Below, piece after piece: positions 43,462 through 52,800 of a stretch of 54,509 nt of DNA (position 1 is its first letter; each line of letters starts with the position of its first letter). Position numbers and translations under genes: made by a program. The DNA is taken from contig USFG01000010.1 in NCBI GenBank assembly GCA_900553855.1, forward strand, positions 1 through 54,509, written 5' to 3'. The notes beneath the pieces are model-generated. The model had not been told where the DNA came from and ran no database searches. It was given only the letters and a program-made list of their open reading frames with translations. The stretch is from an uncultured Mycoplasmatota bacterium (GTDB lineage: Bacteria; Bacillota_I; Bacilli_A; RF39; UBA660).

Positions 43462-43695
43462 ATGCTAGATATAATTAATAGTGCATTAAGAAATAATAAT
43501 TATTATATTTGTTTGTATAAAAATAATATTTATCTTTATAATTATATAGATATATTGTCTTTTGATAATAATTTAATAATGGTTAAATTTGATAGTTTTA
43601 ATTTAAAGATTAAAGGTAGTAATATGTTAATAAAACATATGCAGGAAAAAGAATTAATTATTTTTGGTAATATTGTAGGAGTATCCTATGAATAA
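43462..43695 (+). CDS. yqfC: YqfC/YabP-family sporulation protein
   Basis: This 77-residue, beta-strand-rich small protein matches the YabP/YqfC family by size, by the motif I-YNYIDILSFDNNLIMVKF-like pattern, and by position directly before yqfD. In Bacillus it is sigma-E-dependent and made in the mother cell. ATG 43462 follows GGTGAT by four bases. It overlaps yqfD by 8 bases. Confidence 0.75.
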   Translation: MLDIINSALRNNNYYICLYKNNIYLYNYIDILSFDNNLIMVKFDSFNLKIKGSNMLIKHMQEKELIIFGNIVGVSYE

Positions 43696-44824
43696 AATTA
43701 TTAAGATAGAAGTTAATGATAATATTAATAGATTTATAAATAAATGTATTAATAATAAAATATATATTTCAAATATAAATTATATTAATGATGATAAAAT
43801 TACTTGTGATATTAATAGTGTTGATTATAAAAAAGTTAAAAAAATAAATTATTATTCTAAGATTAAAATTATAGATTATATTGGGGTTTATAAAATTAAA
43901 GAATTAATAAAAAATAATATATTTTTAATAATTATATTTATGTTATCTTTTGGGTTAATGGATATAATAACTAGTTATATAGTAGATATTGAGGTAATAC
44001 ATTCATCATCTAGTATTCGTAAGTTAATATATGAAGAATTAAATAATAATAATATTAAGAAATACTCTTTTGCTTATGATTTTAATGAATTAGATAAAAT
44101 TCAAAGGAATATTTTAAATAATAATAAAGATAGATTAGAATGGATAAGTATTACTAGAGATGGCATGAAGTATATTATTAGATGTGAGGAAAGAAAGATT
44201 AAAAATATTAACAAGGAAAATGGATATCGTCATGTTGTAGCTAAAAAAGATGCTTATATTACTAAGATAATTTCTACTAAGGGTGAAAATATTGTTAGAA
44301 GTGGTGAATATGTTAAAAAAGGTGATTTATTAATTAGTGGAGAAATTAAGTTATATGATGCAGTTAAAGGAGATACTTTAGCAACTGGATCAGTTTATGG
44401 TAATGTTTGGTATAATGTTAATATAAGTGTTCCTAAAGAAGAATCGAGAAGAGAATTTACTGGTAAAAAGAGATTTAATTTAAATATTAATGATAAAATA
44501 TTTCTTAAAAATAAATATAAATATTTTATTCAAGAAAATATTAGGGAAATTAAGTTTTTAGGATTAAAAATTAAAGTTTATAAAGAAAGAGAATATGTTA
44601 ATAAAAAGTATATTTTAAGTGATGAAGAGATTGAAAATTTAGTAAATAATAAGATAAAAGAAAAATTTAATAATATTGGAACAATTAGTAGTCAAAAAGT
44701 TTTGAAAAAAGAGATAAATAATAGTACAATAGATTATAGAGTATTTGTAATTTGTAATGAACTTATAAGTGAATATAAATACTATGAAAAGAGTGATGCT
44801 AATGATACCCAAAGCAGCAATTGA
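43688..44824 (+). CDS. yqfD: Sporulation protein YqfD
   Basis: This 378-residue membrane protein of the YqfD family has an N-terminal soluble domain, a transmembrane helix near residues 78-97 (NIFLIIIFMLSFGLMDIITS), then a beta-rich domain with the typical VAKKDAYITKIISTKGENIV and GEYVKKGDLLISGEI. Members are mother-cell sporulation proteins of unclear mechanism. GTAGGAG precedes the ATG. Yqf genes here are followed by vanZ, where Bacillus has phoH. Confidence 0.88.
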   Translation: MNKIIKIEVNDNINRFINKCINNKIYISNINYINDDKITCDINSVDYKKVKKINYYSKIKIIDYIGVYKIKELIKNNIFLIIIFMLSFGLMDIITSYIVDIEVIHSSSSIRKLIYEELNNNNIKKYSFAYDFNELDKIQRNILNNNKDRLEWISITRDGMKYIIRCEERKIKNINKENGYRHVVAKKDAYITKIISTKGENIVRSGEYVKKGDLLISGEIKLYDAVKGDTLATGSVYGNVWYNVNISVPKEESRREFTGKKRFNLNINDKIFLKNKYKYFIQENIREIKFLGLKIKVYKEREYVNKKYILSDEEIENLVNNKIKEKFNNIGTISSQKVLKKEINNSTIDYRVFVICNELISEYKYYEKSDANDTQSSN

Positions 44825-45413
44825 TATAATAGTTGATTTATGGCCAATATTATTTTTATGTATAATAACTACTATATGTTTAAAAGTTGCGTATAGTTTA
44901 GCTAATCGTACTAAATTAGAATTATATAAAGAGATGATTAATTTAGTATTTATTGCTTATGTTATTATGTTATTTAGTTTAGTTACAGCAACTGATTTTT
45001 CATCTTTTAGTAATAATTTTATTCCTTTTAAAGAAATATTTAGATATAGTTTTAATTCTAAGTTGTTTTATCGAAATGTGATTGGAAATGTTGCAATATT
45101 TGTACCTTTTGGATATTATGTTAATTATTATTGTAAGAGTAAAAATATAACTTATAGTTTACTTATTACTTTAATTGTTAGTACTACAATTGAAACTATC
45201 CAACTTGCATTAGGAAGAAGTTTTGATATAGATGATATAATTCTTAATGTATTAGGTGGGGTTGTAGGATATCTTCTATATATATTTAGTGAATTTATAT
45301 TTAAAAAGACTAGTGAAAAAGTTAAAAATAGTTTTTTATTAAATTTAATATGTGTTTTAATAATTATAATACTTTTAGTAATAATACTTAGTTTATATGG
45401 AGTGGTAATATGA
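44802..45413 (+). CDS. VanZ-family membrane protein
   Basis: This 203-residue protein has five to six membrane helices. The signature NVIGNVAIFVPFGYYV (about 93-108) with downstream ETIQLALGRSFDIDDIILN is that of VanZ-like proteins, which are linked to teicoplanin tolerance in one case and otherwise uncharacterised. ATG 44802 follows GAGTGAT; it lies inside the end of yqfD in another frame, so the genes are tightly coupled. It overlaps ybeY by 4 bases. Confidence 0.85.
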   Translation: MIPKAAIDIIVDLWPILFLCIITTICLKVAYSLANRTKLELYKEMINLVFIAYVIMLFSLVTATDFSSFSNNFIPFKEIFRYSFNSKLFYRNVIGNVAIFVPFGYYVNYYCKSKNITYSLLITLIVSTTIETIQLALGRSFDIDDIILNVLGGVVGYLLYIFSEFIFKKTSEKVKNSFLLNLICVLIIIILLVIILSLYGVVI

Positions 45414-45850
45414 ATAGTTTTGATATAATAGATGAATATGGATATAAAGAATATGATTATTTAAATGATTTATTTGAGTTTGCTTGTAATAAGTTAAAAC
45501 TTAAGAATGTATATTTTTCAGTAATATTTATTAATAATGAAGAGATACATAAGATTAATAAAGAGTATAGAGGTATTGATAGACCAACTGATGTTATATC
45601 TTTTGCGTTTAATGATAATGGTTCTTTAGATGGTCCTATTAATATGTTAGGTGAGATATATGTATCAATAGATAGAATGAAAGAGCAAGCAGTAGAATAT
45701 GGTCATAGTGAAAAGAGAGAATTATCATTTTTATGTATTCATGGGCTTTTACATTTACTTGGTTATGATCATACTTTAGGAGAAAAAGAAGAGAAAGAAA
45801 TGTTTGATTTACAGAGGGAAATATTAAATGAAAAAGGTATTATCGATTAA
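45410..45850 (+). CDS. ybeY: YbeY endoribonuclease (16S rRNA maturation)
   Basis: A zinc-dependent ribonuclease for 16S 3'-end processing and ribosome quality control. The 146 residues contain RPTDVISFAF (about 62) and the zinc motif HGLLHLLGYDH (H-x3-H-x5-H). Start and upstream stop overlap as ATGA. The dgkA start lies 23 bases inside its 3' end. Confidence 0.95.
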   Translation: MNSFDIIDEYGYKEYDYLNDLFEFACNKLKLKNVYFSVIFINNEEIHKINKEYRGIDRPTDVISFAFNDNGSLDGPINMLGEIYVSIDRMKEQAVEYGHSEKRELSFLCIHGLLHLLGYDHTLGEKEEKEMFDLQREILNEKGIID

Positions 45851-46211
45851 AAGACTTAGAAAATCATTTGGTTATGCTTTTAAGGGGATTGATGATGTTA
45901 TTGAACATGAACCTAATATGAAAATACATGTGGTGGTTGCAATATTGGTTGTTATTATGGCAATTATTCTTAAAGTAAGTATTATAGAATGGATTATTTT
46001 AGTATTACTAATTGGAGCCGTTTTAGCTGCTGAAACAATTAATACAACAATTGAAAATTTGGTTGATATGTATACTAAAGAATATGATGAAAAAGCTAAG
46101 ATCGTTAAAGATACGGCGGCTGGAACAGTACTTATACTTGCTATTACTTCAGCAATTATTGGTTTAATAATATTTATACCTAAAATAATATATTTATTGG
46201 AGAGTTTATGA
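45828..46211 (+). CDS. dgkA: Undecaprenol/diacylglycerol kinase
   Basis: A small membrane kinase that phosphorylates undecaprenol (or diacylglycerol) with ATP. The 127 residues show an amphipathic N-terminal helix (RLRKSFGYAFKGI), three membrane helices, and the conserved active-site stretch AAETINTTIENLVD followed by AKIVKDTAAGTVL. GAGGGA is upstream. It sits between ybeY and cdd, as in Bacillus. Confidence 0.95.
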   Translation: MKKVLSIKRLRKSFGYAFKGIDDVIEHEPNMKIHVVVAILVVIMAIILKVSIIEWIILVLLIGAVLAAETINTTIENLVDMYTKEYDEKAKIVKDTAAGTVLILAITSAIIGLIIFIPKIIYLLESL

Positions 46212-46588
46212 AAGATAATTTAAAGTTAGTAATGAAAAATGCTTATGCTAATATTTCTAATTATAAAGTAGCTTGTATAATTGTTATGCAAAATAATCAA
46301 GAAGTTATTGGAGTTAATATAGAAAATAAAGATGGTAAAAGTGGAATGTGTGCTGAACAAGTAGCAATTGCTAATGCTTTTAGTGAAGGATTTAGTACAA
46401 AAGATTTTAAAGAAATACATGTTATGGGATCTAGTAAAGGTATTTGTATGCCTTGCTTTATGTGTAGAGAGTTATTACATGAATATTTTTTACCGTATTC
46501 AAAAGTTTTTTGTTATAATAATAGAGGAAAGTGTAAGGAATTTAAAATATCTGATATTTGTCCTTATCCATTTAATTTGGAGGATTAA
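46208..46588 (+). CDS. cdd: Cytidine deaminase
   Basis: It deaminates cytidine/deoxycytidine to uridine with a catalytic zinc. The 126 residues show MCAEQVAI (zinc Cys and the proton-shuttling Glu, about residues 45-52) and MPCFMCREL (P-C-x-x-C, the other zinc ligands, about 76-84), the normal homotetrameric Cdd layout. Overlaps dgkA by 4 bases and is followed at once by a second, degenerate copy. Confidence 0.92.
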   Translation: MKDNLKLVMKNAYANISNYKVACIIVMQNNQEVIGVNIENKDGKSGMCAEQVAIANAFSEGFSTKDFKEIHVMGSSKGICMPCFMCRELLHEYFLPYSKVFCYNNRGKCKEFKISDICPYPFNLED

Positions 46589-46956
46589 TGGTAAGAGAGT
46601 TAGAAAGATTATTAAGTAATTGTTATGCTCCTCATGATAAAGTTTATTTTAGTGCGATTGCTAAAATGAAAGATGGAATGGTATTTGGAGGAGTACTTGT
46701 TAAAAATGATATTTTTAGAAGTACTATTTATGCTGAGGAAGCAGCAATTGCAAATGCAGTTAGTCATGGATATAAGAAAAGTGATTTTGATAGTTTGTAT
46801 GTTATGACTAGTTCTAAAAATTTAAATGATTTAAAAAATATTAATAAAAATATGATTAGTGAATTTTATGAAAATGATGCTGAAATATTTTTGTATGATA
46901 TTAATAGAAATGAAAGAATAATTAAAGTAGGAAATTTGATAGATAATATATATTAA
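46588..46956 (+). CDS. Cytidine-deaminase-like protein without zinc ligands
   Basis: This 122-residue protein aligns end to end with the Cdd just upstream: FSAIAKMKDGMVFGGV, STIYAEEAAIANAVSHGYKK, then DSLYVMTSSK. The zinc-binding Cys of C-A-E is Tyr (YAEE), and P-C-x-x-C is replaced by LKNIN, so it cannot bind the catalytic zinc, though the Glu is kept. The start and the cdd stop share TAATG. It is probably a duplicated pseudoenzyme that may bind nucleosides or partner Cdd. Confidence 0.75.
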   Translation: MVRELERLLSNCYAPHDKVYFSAIAKMKDGMVFGGVLVKNDIFRSTIYAEEAAIANAVSHGYKKSDFDSLYVMTSSKNLNDLKNINKNMISEFYENDAEIFLYDINRNERIIKVGNLIDNIY

Positions 46957-46981
46957 AATATAAAATAGAGGATGTGGTAGC

Positions 46982-47863
46982 ATGAAAAGTGGATTTGTCA
47001 GTATTGTAGGAAGACCTAATACTGGTAAGAGTACGTTAATGAATACAGTATTAAAAAAACATATTGCAATAGTTTCTGATGTAGCAGGAACAACTAGAAA
47101 TGCAATACAAGGTGTTTATAATGATAAGGATACACAAATAATATTTGTAGATACACCAGGTATTCATAAACCCCAAGATAAATTAGGAAAGTATTTAAAT
47201 AAACAAACTTATGAATCTTTAGAAGACATAGATGTAATTTTATTTGTAGTTGATGCATCTGCTCCTTTAGGAAGAGGAGATACGTTTATATCTCAAGCAT
47301 TTAAGAATAATGATATTCCTGTTATTTTAGTATTAAATAAGATAGATAAATTAAGTGATGAACAAATATTAAAGGCTATAAATAGTTATAAAGAGTTATA
47401 TGATTTTAGTGATATAGTTCCTATTAGTGCTTTAAAAGATGATAATGTTGAGAGATTAATTAAAGTTATTAAAGGTTATTTAACAGATGAGATTAAATAT
47501 TATGATGATGGAACTATTACTAATACTTCTTTAGAGTTTATGTTAGGAGAATTAGTTAGAGAAAAAGTTCTTAATTTAACAGAAGAAGAAGTACCTCATT
47601 CAGTTACTTGTGCTGTTACTCATTTAAAAGATAAGGGTAACTTAATGGAAGTGTATGTTGATATAATTGTTGAAAGAAATAATTTAAAAAAAATTATTAT
47701 TGGATCACAAGGATCAATGCTTAAACAAATCGGTTCTTTAGCTAGACGTGATATGGAAGAATTACTTGGTAAACAAGTTTATTTAGAATTATATGTTAAA
47801 ACAATTAAAAATTGGAGAGATAAAGAAAGATATTTAAGTGAATTAGGATTTAAGGATTTTTAA
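46982..47863 (+). CDS. era: GTPase Era
   Basis: Era is an essential GTPase in 30S assembly that binds the 3' end of 16S rRNA. The 293 residues show G1 GRPNTGKST, G2 TTRNAIQG, G3 DTPGIHKP, G4 NKID, and a C-terminal KH domain (KKIIIGSQGSMLKQIGSLAR) with the usual ending. It follows the two deaminase genes, as cdd-era does in Bacillus. Confidence 0.98.
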   Translation: MKSGFVSIVGRPNTGKSTLMNTVLKKHIAIVSDVAGTTRNAIQGVYNDKDTQIIFVDTPGIHKPQDKLGKYLNKQTYESLEDIDVILFVVDASAPLGRGDTFISQAFKNNDIPVILVLNKIDKLSDEQILKAINSYKELYDFSDIVPISALKDDNVERLIKVIKGYLTDEIKYYDDGTITNTSLEFMLGELVREKVLNLTEEEVPHSVTCAVTHLKDKGNLMEVYVDIIVERNNLKKIIIGSQGSMLKQIGSLARRDMEELLGKQVYLELYVKTIKNWRDKERYLSELGFKDF

Positions 47864-47881
47864 AAAGGGAGATAGAAAGTT

Positions 47882-48958
47882 ATGAATAAAAGATATTCAA
47901 TAGATGAAAAAATTAAAATAGGTCAAGAGACATTTTATAGATTAATAGAAACTGAATATGGTGAAAATGTTAAAGAAGAAATGATGAAGAAATATGGCAT
48001 TGATGCAACTAGACTTTCAACATTTTTAAATATGTTTAAAAGACATATAGTAGAGCCAAAGCCAACAGAAGAAGAATTAATGATTTTAGAAAAATATTAT
48101 CAAAAGAGATTAACTAGAGGTTATGCAAATAAAGAAAAGGTAAGTAGAAGAGAATTTCCATTAGTTAAGTTATTATTATCTGAATTAAGTGATGAAGAAT
48201 TAACTACCTTAATTGATAGATATACATTAGGTTATATAAAGAAAACAATTGATGAATATATAGTTGTTCATCCAGAAGATAAAGATAAACTTAATAATTT
48301 AGTAACTAAGTTAGATAATATTCATGAAAGCAACAAAGAAGAAAGAAAAAACGAAAGAGATAGTCAAACAAGTACTGAGAGAAAAGAAACTATTGTCAGT
48401 GTTATAAATGAATTTTTAAATGGTAATGATGTATATCCAAATTATGTATTTGGTAAAAATAATGTAAGTGCTGATAAATTTAAAAATTGGATTAAATTTA
48501 GTAATTTACCTGGTAATGAAGATATAAAAGAATTGCTTGGTTTATATACTAAAGAATTAAAATTAAGAGAAGCTTTATTTGTTAATAATCTTAGAGATCT
48601 AGTTAATCATATCGCATTAGATGATTTAAGTACTTTAGATTTTTATCGTAAAACTCAGATGCCAATTAATAAATTTAGATTCTTTGTACATGTTGCAAGA
48701 AGAAGAAAATTAATTGATGATAATATATTAAATATTTTAGAAGATTATACTTATAAGATTGGAATGGGATCATATCAATATAATTCTTTAGAGGAATTAA
48801 AGAATAGTTTAAATTATAATTATAATGGAGTAGAATTAACTCCTGAGATAATAGATAATTTATGTCTTGAATTAAAAAATGAAAATATTCCAATAAATAA
48901 GAGTACAGTAATTTGCTTATTTCAAGAAAAAAATAGTGATAAAGTGAATAAAAGATAA
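47882..48958 (+). CDS. Hypothetical helical protein between era and recO
   Basis: I do not recognise this 358-residue protein. It is almost wholly helical, charged, without membrane segments, and has a Ser/Thr/Glu/Lys-rich linker near residues 150-170 separating two helical halves. GGGAGAT precedes the ATG. It is inserted in an otherwise conserved era-yqzL-recO cluster, 18 bases after era. A nucleic-acid-linked role would fit the surroundings, but nothing in the sequence shows it. Confidence 0.7.
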   Translation: MNKRYSIDEKIKIGQETFYRLIETEYGENVKEEMMKKYGIDATRLSTFLNMFKRHIVEPKPTEEELMILEKYYQKRLTRGYANKEKVSRREFPLVKLLLSELSDEELTTLIDRYTLGYIKKTIDEYIVVHPEDKDKLNNLVTKLDNIHESNKEERKNERDSQTSTERKETIVSVINEFLNGNDVYPNYVFGKNNVSADKFKNWIKFSNLPGNEDIKELLGLYTKELKLREALFVNNLRDLVNHIALDDLSTLDFYRKTQMPINKFRFFVHVARRRKLIDDNILNILEDYTYKIGMGSYQYNSLEELKNSLNYNYNGVELTPEIIDNLCLELKNENIPINKSTVICLFQEKNSDKVNKR

Positions 48959-48960
48959 AA

Positions 48961-48994
48961 TAAGCTCCCAATATAATAATAGAAAGGGAGCTTA
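48961..48994 (+). promoter_or_regulatory. Hairpin that can hide the yqzL ribosome binding site
   Basis: TAAGCTCCC (48961-48969) pairs perfectly with GGGAGCTTA (48986-48994), which contains the GGGAG ribosome binding site of the next gene. There is no T-run, so this is not a typical terminator. Translation control is likely. Confidence 0.5.
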
Positions 48995-48998
48995 AATT

Positions 48999-49076
48999 AT
49001 GACTAAAAAAGAAGCGTGGGATAAATTTAAAGAAACCGGCGAAATTAAATATTATATGATATATAAAAGAGGTTAG
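48999..49076 (+). CDS. yqzL: YqzL-like micro-protein
   Basis: The 25-residue ORF begins MTKKEAWDKFKETGEIKYYM and matches the YqzL pattern W-x-x-F-x-x-T-G-x-I-x-x-Y-(L/M)-x-Y-K. In Bacillus yqzL lies between era and recO, as here. Its role is unknown. GGGAG is eight bases upstream, and recO starts six bases after its stop. It is shorter than Bacillus YqzL (about 47 residues). Confidence 0.75.
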   Translation: MTKKEAWDKFKETGEIKYYMIYKRG

Positions 49077-49082
49077 ATTTAG

Positions 49083-49811
49083 ATGTTAAAGAAAGTAGAA
49101 GGAATAATAGTTAGTAGTATTAATTATGGAGAAACTAGTAAAATTATTAATATATTAACTAAAGATGGTATGATAGGCGCTATTGCTAAAGGTGCTAAGA
49201 ATATTAAAAGTCCTCTACGAAGTTTTACAATAAATTTAACATATGGTTCTTTTTATATTTATTATAATGATAATAAATTAAGTACTTTAAAAAGTGTAGA
49301 TATAATAGATGAATTTAAAACAATAAAAAAAGATATTGAACTAATAAGTTATATGACATTTTTATTAGATTTAACAAGTCAAGTTATGAAACAAAATAAT
49401 GATGAAGAAATATATAATTTATTAATAAATACCTTATATAAAATAAATGATGGATTAAATCCAATGGTTATGACTAATATTTTAGAGCTTAAATATTTGG
49501 ATTATTTAGGGGTTGGATTTAGTTTTAATAATTGTTGTAAATGTGGTAAAAGTTCTAATATAATTACTATAGATCCTGATGAAGGTGGATATATTTGTAA
49601 GAATTGTTACACTAATGAAATTATTTATGATAGTAAAACATTAAAGATGCTTAGAATGTATTATCTAGTTAATATTGAATCTATAAGTGAATTAAAGATA
49701 AAAGATGATATTATTAAAAATATTAATTATTTTGTTAATACTTATTATGATAGATATACTGGGTTATACTTAAAAAGTAAGAAGTTTTTAAATGAATTAA
49801 TAAATCAGTAG
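49083..49811 (+). CDS. recO: DNA repair protein RecO
   Basis: RecO helps load RecA in RecF-pathway repair and anneals single strands. The 242 residues have the N-terminal OB fold (KKVEGIIVSSINYGETSKII), a helical middle domain, and a zinc site formed by CCKCGKSS (about residue 155) and CKNC (about 176). Position after era and yqzL is conserved. The stop lies inside a short terminator. Confidence 0.95.
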   Translation: MLKKVEGIIVSSINYGETSKIINILTKDGMIGAIAKGAKNIKSPLRSFTINLTYGSFYIYYNDNKLSTLKSVDIIDEFKTIKKDIELISYMTFLLDLTSQVMKQNNDEEIYNLLINTLYKINDGLNPMVMTNILELKYLDYLGVGFSFNNCCKCGKSSNIITIDPDEGGYICKNCYTNEIIYDSKTLKMLRMYYLVNIESISELKIKDDIIKNINYFVNTYYDRYTGLYLKSKKFLNELINQ

Positions 49812-49825
49812 AAATACTGTTTTTT
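49806..49825 (+). terminator. Terminator after recO
   Basis: CAGTA pairs with TACTG around GAAA, followed by TTTTTT; the recO stop is within the stem. Confidence 0.65.
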
Positions 49826-49882
49826 ATATTGCAATAATTTTAAATATTTTATAGAATTAATATAGAAAGTAGGAGAGTACGT

Positions 49883-52800
49883 ATGATTAAAAATAGAAAA
49901 TTAAAGTTTATTTTGATGTTTGTAGTGTTTATATTTTGCTTAGGAATTCTATTTATGAAGTATGATTCTTTTAAAAATAAAAAAAGTATAAACGAAACTG
50001 ACAGTGAGGTTATTGCAGCAAATAAAAATACTATGATTTATTCATTTGTAGTTGATGATGCTAATGCTGGTTATTTAACTCAAACAACAGATAATGTGAA
50101 TGAAATTTTATTAAATGGAAGTAACAATATAAAGAAGATGTATGGTTGTGATAGTCCCTGGATTACCGGTAAATATTGCAGAATAGGTATGAAATTCGTT
50201 CCGAATAATGGTTATCTGTTTCGTGGATGGGCAGTAAATAATACATGTAATGCTGCAGGTGTTTTAAACGCAAGTAAAGAATATTATACAGGAAATTTTA
50301 CTTCTCGCAGTAATGCAGTAACTGTTATGGCTTGTACAAAAAAGATAGAAAATTCTGTTGATAATCCTAGTACTATTAATAAAAAATGTGTTACTTTAAA
50401 TGGAAACGACAGTAATAAATTAGCTGCCTCTTGTGAAAATACATCTGGAAATGGTTGCATTAATGGAGAATGTTGTGATGTTTCCAAAGGGAATTGCCGA
50501 ATAACAGTTACTTCTAAAGAACCTTCTAATTATTCTGTTGGAACAACACCTAATTGTACATATGGAGTAGGTTCTAAGACGAGGTATTTTAATTTTAATA
50601 GTAATTCTAAGGATATTAATGTTTATGCATGCAATAACACAAATAGTGGAAGCGGTAACAATGGAAATAATAAGAACACTATTGGAAAACGCGGATGTAA
50701 AATTTCAGTTGTTAATGCAAAAAATGCGTCTGTTAAAATTTATGATGCTGGTGATGAAGTAAAAAATAGTGATATTGATAATGATTTAAATTATGAATGT
50801 CAAACTAACGAATGTTTTATTACGGTCTCTTCATATGATAATTTAAGAGATTTTAATGGAATAGCTGGAGATGGTGACTGTTCAACTGGTGGGAGATATG
50901 ACACTAAAACTAGTAATAAATTATATTGTTATGATGATATTACTGCAAAAGCTTGTTACTTAGATGAGTGTCCTACTTGTGTTGGCGGAAGTTCTAGTGG
51001 AGGTTCTGGCGGAAGTTCAGGTGGAGGTAATGTTGTTGATGAACCAACTTCTGATGATGAAAAAGTAAAAATAAATTCATTTTTTTATGCTAAAGGTAAA
51101 GAAAATAGTGGTGATGCAATTGCCTGTGGTGATAAATTGTTTATAAAAACGTGTACAACTGGGGATAATGCAATTTGTGATGTTACTTCTATAAATGAAA
51201 ACGACGTTAAAACAAGTACCCAAATATATAAACGAGACATAGTTCAAAATGAAAGTGAAACTGGATGTTATCAAAAAATTGAAAGATATATAGCTGAAAA
51301 GACATATTATTATTCTGATAAAGGTTTAAGTAAAGATAAAACTGAAATAGGTTGTGGATCTATTGTAACTTTTAAGAAAGAAATAAAGAGTTCATGTGAT
51401 GGTAAATCATGTGAAGTTGAATATAATGGTAAGACAGTATATATAAATATAGATTATATTACAAGTGATAAACCAGCTTGCCAAAATCAAGATAGTAATG
51501 GAGATGGATCTAAAACATGTGTAACATCTAAAAATGTTACAGGTGCTAAAGGTGAAGTTCCGGTATCAATATGTAAGAAAGATGATACTGAAGATACAAG
51601 AAATAAAATAGTTTCATGTGCTGAAGATTATGAATTTAAATATAAATTAACTAATGATACATGTAAAGATAGTAATTCAGATAATTGTTATAAAGATTAT
51701 TTATATACATGTAGTTATATAAAAAGACCTGGTGTTAATGCATCAGCTGGAGCAATAACTACTGGTGGTAAAGGAACAATAAATATTACCGGAGTTCCAT
51801 ATGGAGATATTCCAATTTTAGGATATCACGTATCAAGTGGTGAAGAACCAACTGTAAATTCAAATTGGAGTACATTTAATGCGGTTAATAATTCATTTAG
51901 TATAGAAAGAACAGCTGGAACATACTTTATATGGTCAATTAATGAAAAACGTAGAATAAGTTATCCAGTATTAGCTAAAGTATATGATGCTGATTTAAGT
52001 ACAACACTTGCAAGTTTTAAAGTACAAGATGGCAATGGTAATGATATTAACACTAATATTAGTTCTTTAGATGGAACAGTTGGATATAAAACTGGAGTTA
52101 AAGATTCAAAATATGCATTGTTATCAAATGACTTAATAGCAGATTCAGTAGGTGGATTTGATAAATTAACAACATCATATGAATTATCAGTAACAGCAAA
52201 TAAAATTGCATTATATGCAACATTAACAAGTAGTGATGCAACATATGTATCTGGTTATGAACCAAGAACAATAGATTTAGATTATGGAAGAAATGTCGCA
52301 TTAATAAAAATAGTTAATAAAGATGGAAAAGAAAGATGCTATACATTTATAATAAATAGAGTAGATGATAGAAATAATTCTAATTTACTTAAAAATGTTA
52401 AATTAAGTAGAGGAAGTATAGATTTTGATCCATATACAACAAATTATGATGTAAAAATAAGTAGATTTACTAAAAAAGTAAGTGTAAATGCAGAATTAGA
52501 TAGTAGTACTTCAAAATTTATAAAAGGATACGAACCAAGAGAAGTAGAAATAACAGAGGATAGACAATCAGTGGTACTTAAAGTAATAAGTGAAGCTGGA
52601 AGTATAAGAAGTTATGTAATAACCTTTATAAGAAATGGTGAAGATAAAGATAATATAAATAGTACATATCTAAGCAGTTTAACAGTACCAGGAACAATGC
52701 TTGGATTTGATAAAGAAACTTATGATTATACAATAACTGTACCATATGAAACAGAAGATTTACCAATATATGCGTTTGCTGAAGATGAAAATGCGACAGT

